Shown: positions 17,125 through 26,794, numbered from the stretch's first letter. The stretch: 64,000 bases of DNA from Sphingomonas lenta (GCF_002288825.1 NZ_NSLI01000001.1:596792-660791); one strand, 5' to 3'. Numbers and translations are program-made. The notes: a model not told the origin generated them from the letters alone.

Positions 17125-18900
17125 TCAGCGCAGCGGCCAGACTGCGATCAGGAGCGGCGTGCCGAGGATAAGCACGAGCAGCGACAGCGGCGCGCCCAGG
17201 CGGGCGTAGTCGCCGAACTTGTAGCCGCCCGGGCCGAACACCAGCGTATTGCACTGGTGCCCGATGGGCGTGAGAAAGTCGCACCCCGCCCCCACCGCGG
17301 TCGCCATCAGGAACGCCTCGGGCCGGTAGCCGAGGTCGCCCGCGAAGGTAGCGGCGATCGGGGCCATGACGAGCACGGTGGCGGCGTTGTTGAGGAACGG
17401 GGTCACCGCCATCGCCGCGGCCAGGATCAGCGCCACCGCGCCCCAGGCGGGCAGGATCGTTGCGGTCTGGGCGAGCCAAGTCGCGATCACGTCCGACGCA
17501 CCCGTGCTGCGGAGCGAGTCGCTGACGGGGATCAGCGCGCCTAGCATCACCAGGATCGACCACTCGATGTGGTCGTACGCCTCGCGCACGGGCAGCGCGC
17601 CGGTGATGATGACGAGCCCCGCCGCGGCGAAGAACGCGACCGCGACCGGCACGAGCTGGACCGCTGTTGCCGCCATCGCCGCCGCGAGAATCCCGACCGC
17701 GAGATAGCCGCGCCGGCTGGTCCCGAGCCGGAGCGTCCGTTCCGCAAGCGGCAGGCAGCCGAGCTCGCGCAGCTTCTCGGGCAGCTGCGTGAGCGAGCCC
17801 TGGAGCACGATCACGTCGCCGCCCCTGAGCGTCGTCTCGGCCAGGCGGCGCGTCAGCCTTTCGCCCTGACGCGAGACCGCGACGAGGTTGACGCCGTGCC
17901 GCCGCTGCAGGTCGAGCCGCCCGGCGCTGCTGCCGACTAATGGCGAGTTCACGTTCACCACCGCCTCGATCACGCCGACCTCGTCTTCGTCGGACACCGT
18001 CTCCGTCTCGCGGTGCTCGCCTTCCAGCTTGAGCTTGTCGCGCGCAATGGCGCGTTCCAGCGCATCGGGTTCGCCACCGAGGATCAGCGTGTCGCCTTCC
18101 CGCAGGGTCATGTCGGGCATGGGCGCGCTGCGCATGCCGGAGCGCAGCACCTGCGTGACGGTGATCTCCCGGTCGTGGCGTTCGAGGAAGCCCGCCACCG
18201 TCTCGCCGGCGGCGGCCGAGCCCTCCGTCACCTCCGCCTCGGTGACGTAGCCCTTGATGTCCAGCGCCTCGCCCATGGTCGGCGCCGCTCGTCGCCCGCC
18301 CGGCAGTAGGCGGTAGCCGAAAGCGAGGAACGCGAGCCCAATCAGCGTCAGCCCCAGCCCGACCGGCAGATAGTCGAACATGGTGAAGGGCTCGCCCGTC
18401 ATCTGCTGGCGCACGCGGCTGACGATGATGTTGGGCGAGGTGCCGACCTGCGTCATGAGGCCGCCGAGCAGGGCGGCGAAGCTCATCGGCATGAGGAAGC
18501 AGGAGGGCGAGCTGTTCGACTTCTTCGCCATCTGGACCGCGGCGGGCATGAGCATGGCGAGCGCGCCGATGTTCTTCACCAGCGCCGAGGAGAAAGCGAC
18601 TGACGCGGTGAGCACTAGCAACTGGCCGCGCATGCGCCTGATCCGTCGTCCGACCACGCCCAGCGCGCGCTCGATCACGCCCGAGCGCTGCACCGCGCCG
18701 GAGAGCACGAGCGCGGAGGCGACGACAACCACGATGTCATCGGAGAAGCCGCTGAAGGCGTCCTCGGGCTCGACCACGCCGACCGCCAGGGCCGTGAGCA
18801 GCGCGATGATCGCGGTGACGTCGTAGCGGAACCTGCCCCAGATGAAGAGCGCCATCATGCCGATGAGCGTGGCGACGGACAGCAACTGGGGCGTGGTCAT
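17125..18900 (-). CDS. SLC13-type permease with two TrkA-C (RCK_C) domains
   Basis: 591 residues. Hydrophobic blocks at both ends (about 1-200 and 400-591) flank a cytoplasmic middle (about 205-380) with two TrkA-C-like repeats (LREGDTLILGGEPDALERA and LRGGDVIVLQGS). The SLC13/CitT-ArsB signatures are visible: KNIGALAMLMPAAV, LMTQVGTSPNIIVS and, in the second half, FLNNAATVLVMAPIA. Relatives carry di- or tricarboxylates, sulfate or other anions with Na+ or H+. The substrate here is unknown. Confidence 0.88.
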   Translation of the reverse strand: MTTPQLLSVATLIGMMALFIWGRFRYDVTAIIALLTALAVGVVEPEDAFSGFSDDIVVVVASALVLSGAVQRSGVIERALGVVGRRIRRMRGQLLVLTASVAFSSALVKNIGALAMLMPAAVQMAKKSNSSPSCFLMPMSFAALLGGLMTQVGTSPNIIVSRVRQQMTGEPFTMFDYLPVGLGLTLIGLAFLAFGYRLLPGGRRAAPTMGEALDIKGYVTEAEVTEGSAAAGETVAGFLERHDREITVTQVLRSGMRSAPMPDMTLREGDTLILGGEPDALERAIARDKLKLEGEHRETETVSDEDEVGVIEAVVNVNSPLVGSSAGRLDLQRRHGVNLVAVSRQGERLTRRLAETTLRGGDVIVLQGSLTQLPEKLRELGCLPLAERTLRLGTSRRGYLAVGILAAAMAATAVQLVPVAVAFFAAAGLVIITGALPVREAYDHIEWSILVMLGALIPVSDSLRSTGASDVIATWLAQTATILPAWGAVALILAAAMAVTPFLNNAATVLVMAPIAATFAGDLGYRPEAFLMATAVGAGCDFLTPIGHQCNTLVFGPGGYKFGDYARLGAPLSLLVLILGTPLLIAVWPLR

Positions 18901-18945
18901 GTGCGGGGCTGAACAGGCGGGATGACGTTCCGCTCCGCTCAGCCG

Positions 18946-21900
18946 CTAATAATCGCGCGAAACCCGGACGTTGAGGCTTTGGCGGCCTATGGTGGAGATG
19001 CTGGACAGCAAGGAGAGCCAGCGCGTCATTTGGAACTCCACGCGCGTCGCGGAGTAGCCCTGGCCGTCGGTGACGATCTCCGCGTAGAGGCGGCGCGTCA
19101 CGTATTTGCCCGCGGCGACCGAGGTCCCCTGCCCCGTCTGCGGGTCGGCGGGGAGGATGCGGAGGCGGTCGAGCCCGGCCGCACGGCGGACGGCGTTGAT
19201 CGGGTTCAGCCCCGCGTCGCCGTTGCGGAGCGCGGCGACGGCGGCGGCGAGCTGGAGGGCCTCGGGCGCGGACAGGTTGGTGATCGACGTGCCGAACAGC
19301 AGACGCGACAGCAGCTCGTCCTCGGGCAGCGGCGGCGTGCTGGTGAAGCCGATCTGCGGACGGAGCGCGTTGCCCGTCACGCGGATCTGCGCGTTCAGCC
19401 CCGCCCCGCTCGCGTTCGCCGCGATGTCGAGCGCGGGGTCGGCTGGCACCTCGCCGTCGAAGCGGATCACGCCGCGGTCGAGGTCGAACTCGCGGCCGGC
19501 GAACTCGTAGTCGCCGCGGATCAGCCTCGCCTGCCCCGTGATCGCCGGGTTGTTGGGCTGGCCGCCGATCTGCAGGTCGGCCGACCACTCGCTGTTGAGG
19601 CCGAGGCCGGTGACGAACACCTCGTTCTTGGCGCGCGCGCGCACGTCCATCGTCCAGGGGCGGACGGGCGCGGCGCCTTCCTCGTCCGCGCCGCCGGGCA
19701 CGTTGATCTCGCGGACGCGCACGCGGGGCAGCGCGGTCGCGGCGGTCGCGCGGCCGAGGCGGTAGCGGCTGCGCTCCAGCACCACGTCGCCCGTGATCAT
19801 GCCGCCCGCGCCGTCGGAGCGGAAGACGAGCGGCCCGGTAACGGTCGCGGCGATGTCGTCGCGGGCGATCATGGGCGCGCGCTCGGCCTGGAGCCTCAAG
19901 TCCATGCCGATGCCGTTCGCGGCGGCGAAGTCGAAGCGGCCCGCGCCGGTGACCGTGCCCTCGCGGCCCGCCTTGGCGGCGAACTGCTGGATGACGAGCT
20001 GCGATCCGCCGAACCGTCCCGTCGCGCGTACGTCGGTGAGCACGGTGCCGGTGCGCGCGCTCTCGATCCGTGCGCCGCTCGTCTGCACGACGCCGCGGAT
20101 CACCGGATCATCGATACGCCCGCGCAAGTCGGCGGCGATGGCGACGGGACCCGACAAGTCGAACAGCTCGATGCCGGTGAGCCGCCACAGCGTGTCCGCC
20201 GGCCCGCTGTAGCGAAGCTGCGCCATCATCGGCGCGTTCGCGAGCCGCGTCTCCAAGTCGCCGCCCGACAGCGGCGTGAACAGCGCCTGCGCGCGGCCCA
20301 CGGTGCGCCCGCCCGACGCCATGACGGCGCGCACGCCTAGGCGGTCGGGCGAGAGCACGCCGGCCAGGCCCATGTCGATCGGCCGCGAGGTCAACACCAG
20401 GCCCGGGCGGCTCAGCCCGCGCACGGTCAAGTTCATGCGCCCGGTCGGCGCGGCGGCGCTGGGCAGCACGAGCGCGAGGTCGCCCGACGCGACGCCGGAC
20501 AGGCCGAGGCCGGGGTAGCCGATGTCGAGGATCGCGAGCGGCATGCGCTGGAGGCGGGCGTCGATCGCGAAGCGGTCGGGCGCGAACAGGCCGCCGACGC
20601 TGCCCTCCCCGCCCGCGAAGCTCAGCCGCGCCGGGGCCATGCGCCAGCCCTCGCCCTCGCGCGTCAGCACGGCGGGGGTGAGCAGGCGCAGCGGTCGCCG
20701 GTCGAGCGTGCCGTCCGCGCGCACGACGTAGCGGTCGGGCGCGACCTGCACGACCGTCCGCACGTCGAACGCGCGGCCGCGCGTGCCGGCGATCGACCCG
20801 CGCACCTCGCCAACGCCGCCGCGTAAGCGAGCCTCGCCGGCGAAACGCGCGAGGCTGAGGCGGCCGTGGCGCAGGCCCTGGCCGGACGCGCTCGCCTCGA
20901 TCGAGGTGCCCGCCGGGTCTAGCAGCGCGACGAGATCGAGGCGGCCCTGGCGAAGCGCGTTGCCCGCGAACTGCGCGCCGCTGGCCTCCAGATGCGCCTC
21001 GACACGCTGGACGTCGCCGACCGGGCGCAACGCGATCCCGCCCGAGACGCCTCGGCCCGACACGCGGAGCCGCCCGTCGAAGCCGCCGGTGACGATCGCG
21101 ACATTCCCGTTCGCTCGCGTGCCCGCCACGTCGAGCGCCTGGACCGCGACGACCGCGGTACCGCCAGGGGGGAGCAGGATCGCGCCCTGCGAGCGGAACG
21201 GGCCGAGACGCGACCCGCCCTCCGCGCGATAGCTGAAGCCCTGTGGATTGGGGTCGAGGTGGGCGACGACGTTCGTCAGCCCGAGGCTCGGCGCGGGGCT
21301 GGCGAAGCGCAGGTCGAACGTGGGCCGCTCGATGCGGCCGTCGAGCCGGAGCGTCACGGGGCCGTAGCGCGCTTGCCTGCCCGCGCCCTCGAAGAAGAAG
21401 GTGCCGTCCCGGCGACGATAGCCGTTCCCGGTCAGCCGGATGCTCGGCCCGGTCAGGACGAGGTCGCGGAAGTAGAGGATGCCGTCCGGCCCGCGCTCCA
21501 GGCCCGTGACGATCTGAGGCAGGCCGCCCGCCATGCTGCGGAAAAAGGCGTTGTCGAGACGCAGCACGCGCGCGGTCCCCTGCCCCGCGACACGCATGCC
21601 CCGTCCGTCGGGGCCGGGTACGACACGTAAGTTCGACCGGACCTCGACCAAGCCGAGACCGGGGATCAGGTAGCGGTCGAGAGCGCCGTTGAGCGACACC
21701 TGATACTCGCCCGTCCTGAGGTCGAGCTGCAGGCCGACGCGGCCGCTGAGCTGGTCGGAGCGTAGCCGCAGGTCGTCCCCGGTGGCGAACCGGCTGGTGA
21801 CGAGCAGCCGCCCGTCGATCAGCAGATTGCGCAGAATGCCGCCCGCCACGTCGCCCGCGCCCGTCACGCGCGCCGCGGTGAAGCGGACGGGCACGACGAC

Positions 21901-23064
21901 CGGCGACGGCCCGAATCGTACGACGCCCGCGGCGCGCGCCTGCTCGAAGCCGGTGCGGTCGAAGGCGAAGCGCTCGGCGGCGAGGCGGTAGTCGAGCTTG
22001 GGGCGGCGTAGCGGGCCGTCGAGGATCGCCCGCAACGCGATCGCGCGGCCCGTCATATTGCGGAACAGCGCCTCCGGCCGGTCGAGCCGCCCCTTGATCC
22101 GGACGTCGCGCCAGGCGTTGGCGGCGAGGTCGAGCACGCCACCCGCCTCCAGCGCGAGCGCGGGTGAGCGCAGGGAGAGCCCGCCGTCGAGCCGGCGGTT
22201 CGCGAACGTGCCGGTGCCGCTGACCAGCACGCGCGGCGCGGTCAGGCGCTGAAGCCGCCCGCGCAGCAGCAGCGAAGGCGCGAGCCGGCCCGAGAGCGCG
22301 TAGCGGCCGGCGTCATTGGCAAGCGCCAAGTCGGCGACGCGCACGGGGCCGATCACGCCCGTAGCCGTGCCGCGCCACCTAGCCCAGCGACCGTCGCCCG
22401 CCACCCGAAGCGCGACGGGCCGTGTCGTGCCGATCAGCCGCCCGAGCACCCCGTTCGGGCTCCCACGCGCGGCGAGGTCCATGTCGAACCGGTCGCGGTC
22501 GGGCGCGGCATCGACGCGTAGCGCCAGCCGGTCGCTGCCTTCTACAACCGCTTGCAAATCGATCAGCGCGCGGCCGTCCCGGACATCGGCGCGCGCGTCG
22601 AGCGATCCGACCCGCTCGCGCCCGAGCACGGGCGGAGCTAGGACGAGGCGGTCGATCCTCGCGCGGCCGATCAGGATGTCGAAACCGGGCAGGATCGGTC
22701 CCTGCCGTCCCGTCGGACGCGGGCGCGGCGTGCGCAGCAGCGTCGCCCTAGGCACGACGAGCGAGTCGATCGCCAGCCGGTTGAAGATCCAGTCCGCGGG
22801 CCGCCAGTCGAGCGCCACCTCCGGCGAGTGGAGGAAGAGGCCCTGCGGATCGTAGACGCGCAGGTCGCGTAGCCGCGCGGCGTCGTAGATCGAGCCGTCG
22901 ATCCGTCCGACGGTGAAGCGCAACCCGTTTGCGGTCCGGACCTCGCCGATCCGCTGCGCCACCCAGCGCCGGCCGGTGTCGGTATCGACCAGGATCAGCG
23001 CGAGCCCGAACAGGACCAGCAGCGCGGCGAGCGCGGCCGCGATCCGGCGCAACCAGCGCGTCAT
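18946..23064 (-). CDS. tamB: Translocation and assembly module protein TamB
   Basis: 1372 residues. One N-terminal membrane anchor (AAALAALLVLFGLALILV) is followed by a very long beta-rich periplasmic region with repeated LxVxGxA patterns. It ends in the TamB/DUF490 domain (about residues 1040-1372) with LNAQIRVTGNALRPQIGF, PPLPEDELLSRLLFG and a terminal SLNVRVSRDY. With TamA it bridges the envelope, helping outer-membrane protein insertion and, as recently proposed for this bridge-like family, moving phospholipid. Its ATG overlaps the tamA stop at 23064, so the pair is coupled. Confidence 0.93.
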   Translation of the reverse strand: MTRWLRRIAAALAALLVLFGLALILVDTDTGRRWVAQRIGEVRTANGLRFTVGRIDGSIYDAARLRDLRVYDPQGLFLHSPEVALDWRPADWIFNRLAIDSLVVPRATLLRTPRPRPTGRQGPILPGFDILIGRARIDRLVLAPPVLGRERVGSLDARADVRDGRALIDLQAVVEGSDRLALRVDAAPDRDRFDMDLAARGSPNGVLGRLIGTTRPVALRVAGDGRWARWRGTATGVIGPVRVADLALANDAGRYALSGRLAPSLLLRGRLQRLTAPRVLVSGTGTFANRRLDGGLSLRSPALALEAGGVLDLAANAWRDVRIKGRLDRPEALFRNMTGRAIALRAILDGPLRRPKLDYRLAAERFAFDRTGFEQARAAGVVRFGPSPVVVPVRFTAARVTGAGDVAGGILRNLLIDGRLLVTSRFATGDDLRLRSDQLSGRVGLQLDLRTGEYQVSLNGALDRYLIPGLGLVEVRSNLRVVPGPDGRGMRVAGQGTARVLRLDNAFFRSMAGGLPQIVTGLERGPDGILYFRDLVLTGPSIRLTGNGYRRRDGTFFFEGAGRQARYGPVTLRLDGRIERPTFDLRFASPAPSLGLTNVVAHLDPNPQGFSYRAEGGSRLGPFRSQGAILLPPGGTAVVAVQALDVAGTRANGNVAIVTGGFDGRLRVSGRGVSGGIALRPVGDVQRVEAHLEASGAQFAGNALRQGRLDLVALLDPAGTSIEASASGQGLRHGRLSLARFAGEARLRGGVGEVRGSIAGTRGRAFDVRTVVQVAPDRYVVRADGTLDRRPLRLLTPAVLTREGEGWRMAPARLSFAGGEGSVGGLFAPDRFAIDARLQRMPLAILDIGYPGLGLSGVASGDLALVLPSAAAPTGRMNLTVRGLSRPGLVLTSRPIDMGLAGVLSPDRLGVRAVMASGGRTVGRAQALFTPLSGGDLETRLANAPMMAQLRYSGPADTLWRLTGIELFDLSGPVAIAADLRGRIDDPVIRGVVQTSGARIESARTGTVLTDVRATGRFGGSQLVIQQFAAKAGREGTVTGAGRFDFAAANGIGMDLRLQAERAPMIARDDIAATVTGPLVFRSDGAGGMITGDVVLERSRYRLGRATAATALPRVRVREINVPGGADEEGAAPVRPWTMDVRARAKNEVFVTGLGLNSEWSADLQIGGQPNNPAITGQARLIRGDYEFAGREFDLDRGVIRFDGEVPADPALDIAANASGAGLNAQIRVTGNALRPQIGFTSTPPLPEDELLSRLLFGTSITNLSAPEALQLAAAVAALRNGDAGLNPINAVRRAAGLDRLRILPADPQTGQGTSVAAGKYVTRRLYAEIVTDGQGYSATRVEFQMTRWLSLLSSISTIGRQSLNVRVSRDY

Positions 23065-25004
23065 CAGAAGGCCTGGCCCAGCGACACGTACACCGCCACC
23101 CGCGCGTCGCCGGCTTGGCGGTTGATCGGCGTGCCCACGTCGACGCGGATCGGGCCGAAGCTGGAATAGTAGCGGACGCCCAAGCCCGTTCCGAAGCGCA
23201 TGCCCGTGAAGCGCGGCAGCGCCTCCGTGTAGATATTGCCCGCGTCGAGGAACGGCACCACGCCGAAGTCGCCGAGCACGCGCACGCGCGCCTCGACGGA
23301 CAGCTCGGCCAAGCTGCGGCCGCCGATCGGGTCGTTGCTCGGGTCGCGCGGCCCGATCTGCTGGAAGCCGTAGCCGCGCACCGACGCGCCGCCGCCGGCG
23401 TAGAAGCGGCGGGACGGCGCCACGGCATCACGCGGCGCGCCCAGGATCGTGCCGACCCGCGCGCGCGCCGCCAGCACCACGTTCGAACGCACGGGCGTGT
23501 AGACGCTCGCGTCGACCTGCGCGCGCGTGTAGCCGAACACCCGGTCCTGCAGCGACAGCTCGGGGCTCAAGCGCCCGCCGAGCCGGAAGCCGCGGCTAGG
23601 GTTCAGCAGGTCGTCCGATCCGTCATAGGTGAGGCTCGTCGGCAGCGCGGCGATGAAGAAGGTGCGCCGCCGCGGTTCGCCGGTCGCGGCGACCACGTCG
23701 CGCTCGTCGGACGCCAGCAGCTCGGCGCCGACCGACCAGGTCCAGCTCTTCTGGAAGAAGATGTTGGTCTGCCGCTCCAGCTGCGCGGAGAGCGAGAAGG
23801 TGTCCGCCTCGAACGCGTCGCGTTCCAGGTGCGCGACGGCGAACTGGGCGGTGAGCACGCGGTCGCGTTGCCCGAAATTGTTGCGGCGGAGCACGACCGC
23901 GCCGACCTGCTCCTGCGTGCCGAGCACGCCGCGCACCGTCAGCGCACCCTCGGGCGGGAAGAAGTTGCGGTGCGTCCAGCTCACCTCCGCGCGCGCGCCC
24001 TCGCCCGTGCCGTAGCCGAGCTCGCCCGCGATGGTGCGCGGCGGCGCGGGCTCGAGCCGGTAGCCCAGGTCAACCGTGCCGGGCGCGGCGCCCGCCTGCG
24101 GCCTGAGCTCGACGGAGGACACCAGCCCCGTCTGCACCAAGGCGCGGCGGAGGTCGTCGACGCCCGCCTGATCGAACGGCTCGCCGGGCCGGAAACGCGC
24201 GATCGTCTGGACGTGGTCGGCCCCGAACACGCGATTGCCGGGCAGCGGCAGGAGCCGCCCGAACCGCGCCTCCGCGCCGGGCTGCAACGCCAGCTCCAGC
24301 GTGGCCGTCCGCGCGGCTCGGTCGACGACGATCTCCGGCTCGCCCACCTCGGCGAACGGGAAGCCCTCGCGCCCGAGCCGCTGACGGAGCGCCTGCTCGC
24401 CCGCGGCGACCGCGTCGGCGTTGGCGGGCGCGTCGGGAGCGACGCCGAGCGACCGGCGGAGCTCGTCCGCCTTGCCGCCCGCCCCGTCGACGCCCTTCAG
24501 CTCGACGCCGGCGAAGCGGTAGAGCTGGCCCGGCTCCGCCTCCAGCACCACCAGCGGGCGGGTGCCCGGTTCGATGCGAGTCGCGACCTGCGCGTCGTAA
24601 TAGCCTTCCGCCCTCAGCAGCTCGACGAGGAGCCCCGCGTCCTCGCGCGCGCGGCGGTCGAGCTGGGCGGCGTTGGCCGGGTCGCCGTCGTTGGCGTCGA
24701 GCGTAGACGCCTCGGCGAAGCGCTGGCGCAGCAATGGCCCGCCGATTCCGTCCAGCCCGTCGATGCGGAACGCGTAGCGCGTCTCGGCCGCGGCGTCGGT
24801 GGTGCGCTCCTCGGGCTGTTCGGGTTCGGGATCGAGCGTCGGCCAGTCGACGCCGATGTCGGGCATGGGCGCAAGCGGCGCGCCAGGGTCGAGTTCGGCG
24901 GGGTCGAGCTCCTGCGCCGGCGCAACCTGCGCGCGCGCGATCGGGGGCAGCAGGAGGCACGCGGCGGTCGCGGCCGCACCGTACCACCCCACTCGACGGA
25001 ACAT
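23064..25004 (-). CDS. tamA: Outer-membrane translocation subunit TamA (Omp85 family)
   Basis: 646 residues with a signal peptide (about 1-25, ending ARAQ). An acidic Pro-rich linker follows, then POTRA-like modules (about 70-300), then a 16-strand Omp85 barrel. Barrel landmarks are GGGASVRGYGFQQIGP, the RGF-type motif region (NPSRGFRLGGRLSPEL) and FGTGLGVRYYSSFGPIRVDVG near the end, finishing in a terminal aromatic (LGQAF). It works with TamB encoded next to it. The order tamA-tamB on one strand is the usual one. Confidence 0.93.
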   Translation of the reverse strand: MFRRVGWYGAAATAACLLLPPIARAQVAPAQELDPAELDPGAPLAPMPDIGVDWPTLDPEPEQPEERTTDAAAETRYAFRIDGLDGIGGPLLRQRFAEASTLDANDGDPANAAQLDRRAREDAGLLVELLRAEGYYDAQVATRIEPGTRPLVVLEAEPGQLYRFAGVELKGVDGAGGKADELRRSLGVAPDAPANADAVAAGEQALRQRLGREGFPFAEVGEPEIVVDRAARTATLELALQPGAEARFGRLLPLPGNRVFGADHVQTIARFRPGEPFDQAGVDDLRRALVQTGLVSSVELRPQAGAAPGTVDLGYRLEPAPPRTIAGELGYGTGEGARAEVSWTHRNFFPPEGALTVRGVLGTQEQVGAVVLRRNNFGQRDRVLTAQFAVAHLERDAFEADTFSLSAQLERQTNIFFQKSWTWSVGAELLASDERDVVAATGEPRRRTFFIAALPTSLTYDGSDDLLNPSRGFRLGGRLSPELSLQDRVFGYTRAQVDASVYTPVRSNVVLAARARVGTILGAPRDAVAPSRRFYAGGGASVRGYGFQQIGPRDPSNDPIGGRSLAELSVEARVRVLGDFGVVPFLDAGNIYTEALPRFTGMRFGTGLGVRYYSSFGPIRVDVGTPINRQAGDARVAVYVSLGQAF

Positions 25005-25085
25005 CGGTGGCCGGTCTAGCGGCTCATAACGCGCGGGAACAGGGCCGGTTGCGGACCTTCGTCGCGCGCCCGCGACGTTTAGGCG

Positions 25086-25295
25086 CTAGTGGACGGTGCC
25101 CACCGCGCCGGGGACCGACAGGAGCTCGATCAGCCGCTCCACCTGCCGCCAGTGGCAGAAGCGGACGTGGTTGCCCAAGTCGCGGCTCCGGTCGGCGCGC
25201 GCCGACGCCTCGGCGCAGGCGTGCGCACCGAAGGCGGCGATGAGCTGGTCGGCGTCGGAAACCGAACGTCCGTCGAGATACGGGAGAGGAGGCAA
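25086..25295 (-). CDS. Small sphingomonad protein with a GTVH C terminus
   Basis: 69 residues. No ATG or GTG exists between the upstream in-frame TGA and the body. TTG at 25295, preceded at the right distance by GAAGGA, is the best start. The body reads DLGNHVRFCHWRQVERLIELL and ends GTVH, a pattern I recall from a short conserved protein found widely in sphingomonads. No function is known. It is hydrophilic, probably helical, with one Cys-His pair (FCHW). Confidence 0.75.
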   Translation of the reverse strand: MPPLPYLDGRSVSDADQLIAAFGAHACAEASARADRSRDLGNHVRFCHWRQVERLIELLSVPGAVGTVH

Positions 25296-25464
25296 TGCAA
25301 GTCCTTCGGTGTTCTGCCGTACCCGTCTTCAAGGCGCGTGCCGAACGGTCACGAACGTCGCGGCGCGGCTCCACACGGTGGTAAACGGCCCCGCGCGGAC
25401 CGCCCCGCCCGTCCCGTTCCGGGCCGGGCTTCCGTCCCGCGGCGGGACGTGGCAGGGCCGGCGC

Positions 25465-25632
25465 ATGGCCCGCTCCCGCCCCTCCGCCGCCGGCGGCTCG
25501 CTGATCGCGCTCGGCTCGCTCGGCGGATTCATTGTCGGCTATATCCAGCGCGAGCCGGTGGCCGGGCTGGTGATCGGCTTCGCGGCGGGGACGGCGCTGG
25601 CGGTCGCGATCTGGTTGCGCACTCGCCGCTAG
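25465..25632 (+). CDS. 55-aa protein with two membrane segments
   Basis: Starts at ATG 25465 after GGCAGGG and ends 25632, overlapping the 3' end of the convergent S24 gene by 4 bases. The sequence has two hydrophobic helices (SLIALGSLGGFIVGYI and GLVIGFAAGTALAVAIWL) separated by a short charged turn (QREPVA), and ends in RTRR. Probably a small inner-membrane protein of unknown role. The frame reads open further upstream, but that part lacks a credible start and is compositionally poor. The stretch 25296-25464 shows no other gene. Confidence 0.6.
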   Translation: MARSRPSAAGGSLIALGSLGGFIVGYIQREPVAGLVIGFAAGTALAVAIWLRTRR

Positions 25633-26249
25633 CGCGGCGCGCCCATCCGCCACACGACACGCCCGACCACCTCGACGGCCAGGTCGGGCACGGGCGGCGC
25701 GTCCGGATTGTCGCTCGTGACCTCCAGCTTGCCGCGCCCCGCCCGCACGCGCTTGACCATCAGCGCGCCGTCGACTCGGATCACGTACACGCGCGCCGTC
25801 TTGCCCGGCCGCCGGTCGGACGTGTCCACGATCAGCTGGTCGCCGTCGTTGAGCTGCGGCTCCATCGAGTCGCCGCGCACGGTGATCAGCCCGGCCTGCC
25901 CCGGCGTGAGCTTGAGCGCGCGCGCCAGCGTAGGGTCGACCGCGTCGACGCCCAGCACCAGGTCCGAATCGGCGTAGGCGCCCGGCCCCGCCGAAGCCTG
26001 CACGTCCAATCGCGGTAGGACGAAGGCCGGCTCGGGTCCGGGCGGCCCGCCCAGCGCCCGCTCCGAGACGTCGAGCATCGCCGCCAGCGTGCGCCGGTCC
26101 CCTTCGGCCAGCGCGCGGGGGCTGCCGCGCGTCACGAACTGGTGGAGATAGGCCGGGTTGCGCCGGATCGCCGACGACAGCGCCGCGAGGCTGATCCCCC
26201 GCGCTCCAGCCGCGCGCATCAGCGCCGTCCTCGGATCCTCGTCCTCCAC
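25629..26249 (-). CDS. S24 (LexA/CI-like) family transcriptional regulator
   Basis: 206 residues from GTG 26249. The N-terminal part (about 1-60) resembles a helix-turn-helix (ISLAALSSAIRRNPAYLHQFV). The C-terminal S24 domain has the catalytic Ser in VRGDSMEPQLNDGD (about residue 128) and Lys in ALMVKRV (about residue 166). Such proteins are repressors that may self-cleave on RecA-ssDNA. I see no clear Ala-Gly cleavage pair (SAGPGAYA in the linker is the nearest), so self-cleavage is uncertain. No phage genes surround it. A dyad lies just upstream at 26266-26279. Confidence 0.85.
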   Translation of the reverse strand: MEDEDPRTALMRAAGARGISLAALSSAIRRNPAYLHQFVTRGSPRALAEGDRRTLAAMLDVSERALGGPPGPEPAFVLPRLDVQASAGPGAYADSDLVLGVDAVDPTLARALKLTPGQAGLITVRGDSMEPQLNDGDQLIVDTSDRRPGKTARVYVIRVDGALMVKRVRAGRGKLEVTSDNPDAPPVPDLAVEVVGRVVWRMGAPR

Positions 26250-26265
26250 GCCATCCCGTTACGCA

Positions 26266-26279
26266 TAGGAAATATCCTA
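26266..26279. promoter_or_regulatory. Candidate operator between the S24 regulator and divergent small genes
   Basis: TAGGA-AATA-TCCTA, a dyad with 5-base arms in an AT-rich spot within otherwise GC-rich DNA. It is 17 bases before the regulator's start and 61 bases before the ATG at 26340. The placement fits autoregulation plus control of the divergent pair, which is an inference. Confidence 0.35.
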
Positions 26280-26339
26280 GACAAGTTGGATTCTGCGGAA
26301 CAGACCGGGAACACGGAACGAGTCGGACGGAGTCGCACC

Positions 26340-26516
26340 ATGTCGCTGTTGTGGGAGATCAACCGCTATTGCCGGCGGACGGGCCTGCCGCCCACCAAGT
26401 TCGGCCGGCTCGCGGTCAACGACCCGCGGCTCGTCGGCGACATGTTGCGCGGTCGGCAGCTGGGCCCGTCGGTGCGCGCGCGCGTCGAGGCGTTCATGCG
26501 CGAGCACCGGGCGTGA
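26340..26516 (+). CDS. 58-aa conserved small protein, possibly DNA-binding
   Basis: 58 residues from ATG 26340, preceded by GGACGGAGTCGCACC. The sequence (MSLLWEINRYCRRTGLPPTK, then FGRLAVNDPRLVGDMLRGRQ) closely resembles a short protein I have seen in many Sphingomonadales. It is very basic, and the segment from FGRLAVNDP to the RGRQLG turn looks like a small helix-turn-helix. It lies divergent from the S24 regulator, and its stop overlaps the next gene by 4 bases. Confidence 0.75.
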   Translation: MSLLWEINRYCRRTGLPPTKFGRLAVNDPRLVGDMLRGRQLGPSVRARVEAFMREHRA

Positions 26517-26794
26517 GGAAGCCCGACGCGATCGCGCTGCTCACCCGCGCGCTGAACGCCGGCGCCCGCGTCGCGGGCTTGCGGCTGGAGGTGCGGGATG
26601 CCCGCAGCCGAAGCTGGGCGAGCGCGACTTTCATCGGTGAGCGGGTCGAGCTGGTCCTGAGCATCACCGGCACCGGCGGGGCGGGGTGGCTGGCCGGACT
26701 ACCCGACGCCGACCTACCGATGCGGGGCTGGTACGTCGCCGATCTGGAGATACGCGGCGCGGAACTGCGCGCTCTCCTGCTGCAGGACGCCTAA
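26513..26794 (+). CDS. Hypothetical protein coupled to the 58-aa gene
   Basis: 93 residues from GTG 26513, overlapping the TGA of the preceding gene (GTGA). The protein is mixed alpha/beta without membrane segments. It contains LRLEVRDARSRSWASATFIG, VELVLSITGTG and YVADLEIRGAELRALLLQ, suggesting a small beta-sheet domain. I do not recognise the family. Its TAA converges on the stop of the next gene with a 4-base overlap. Confidence 0.65.
   Translation: MRKPDAIALLTRALNAGARVAGLRLEVRDARSRSWASATFIGERVELVLSITGTGGAGWLAGLPDADLPMRGWYVADLEIRGAELRALLLQDA

Noticed and set aside
25629..26249. Prophage remnant suggested by the CI/LexA-like regulator
   Set aside because: No integrase, structural, lysis or replication genes and no att-like repeats nearby.
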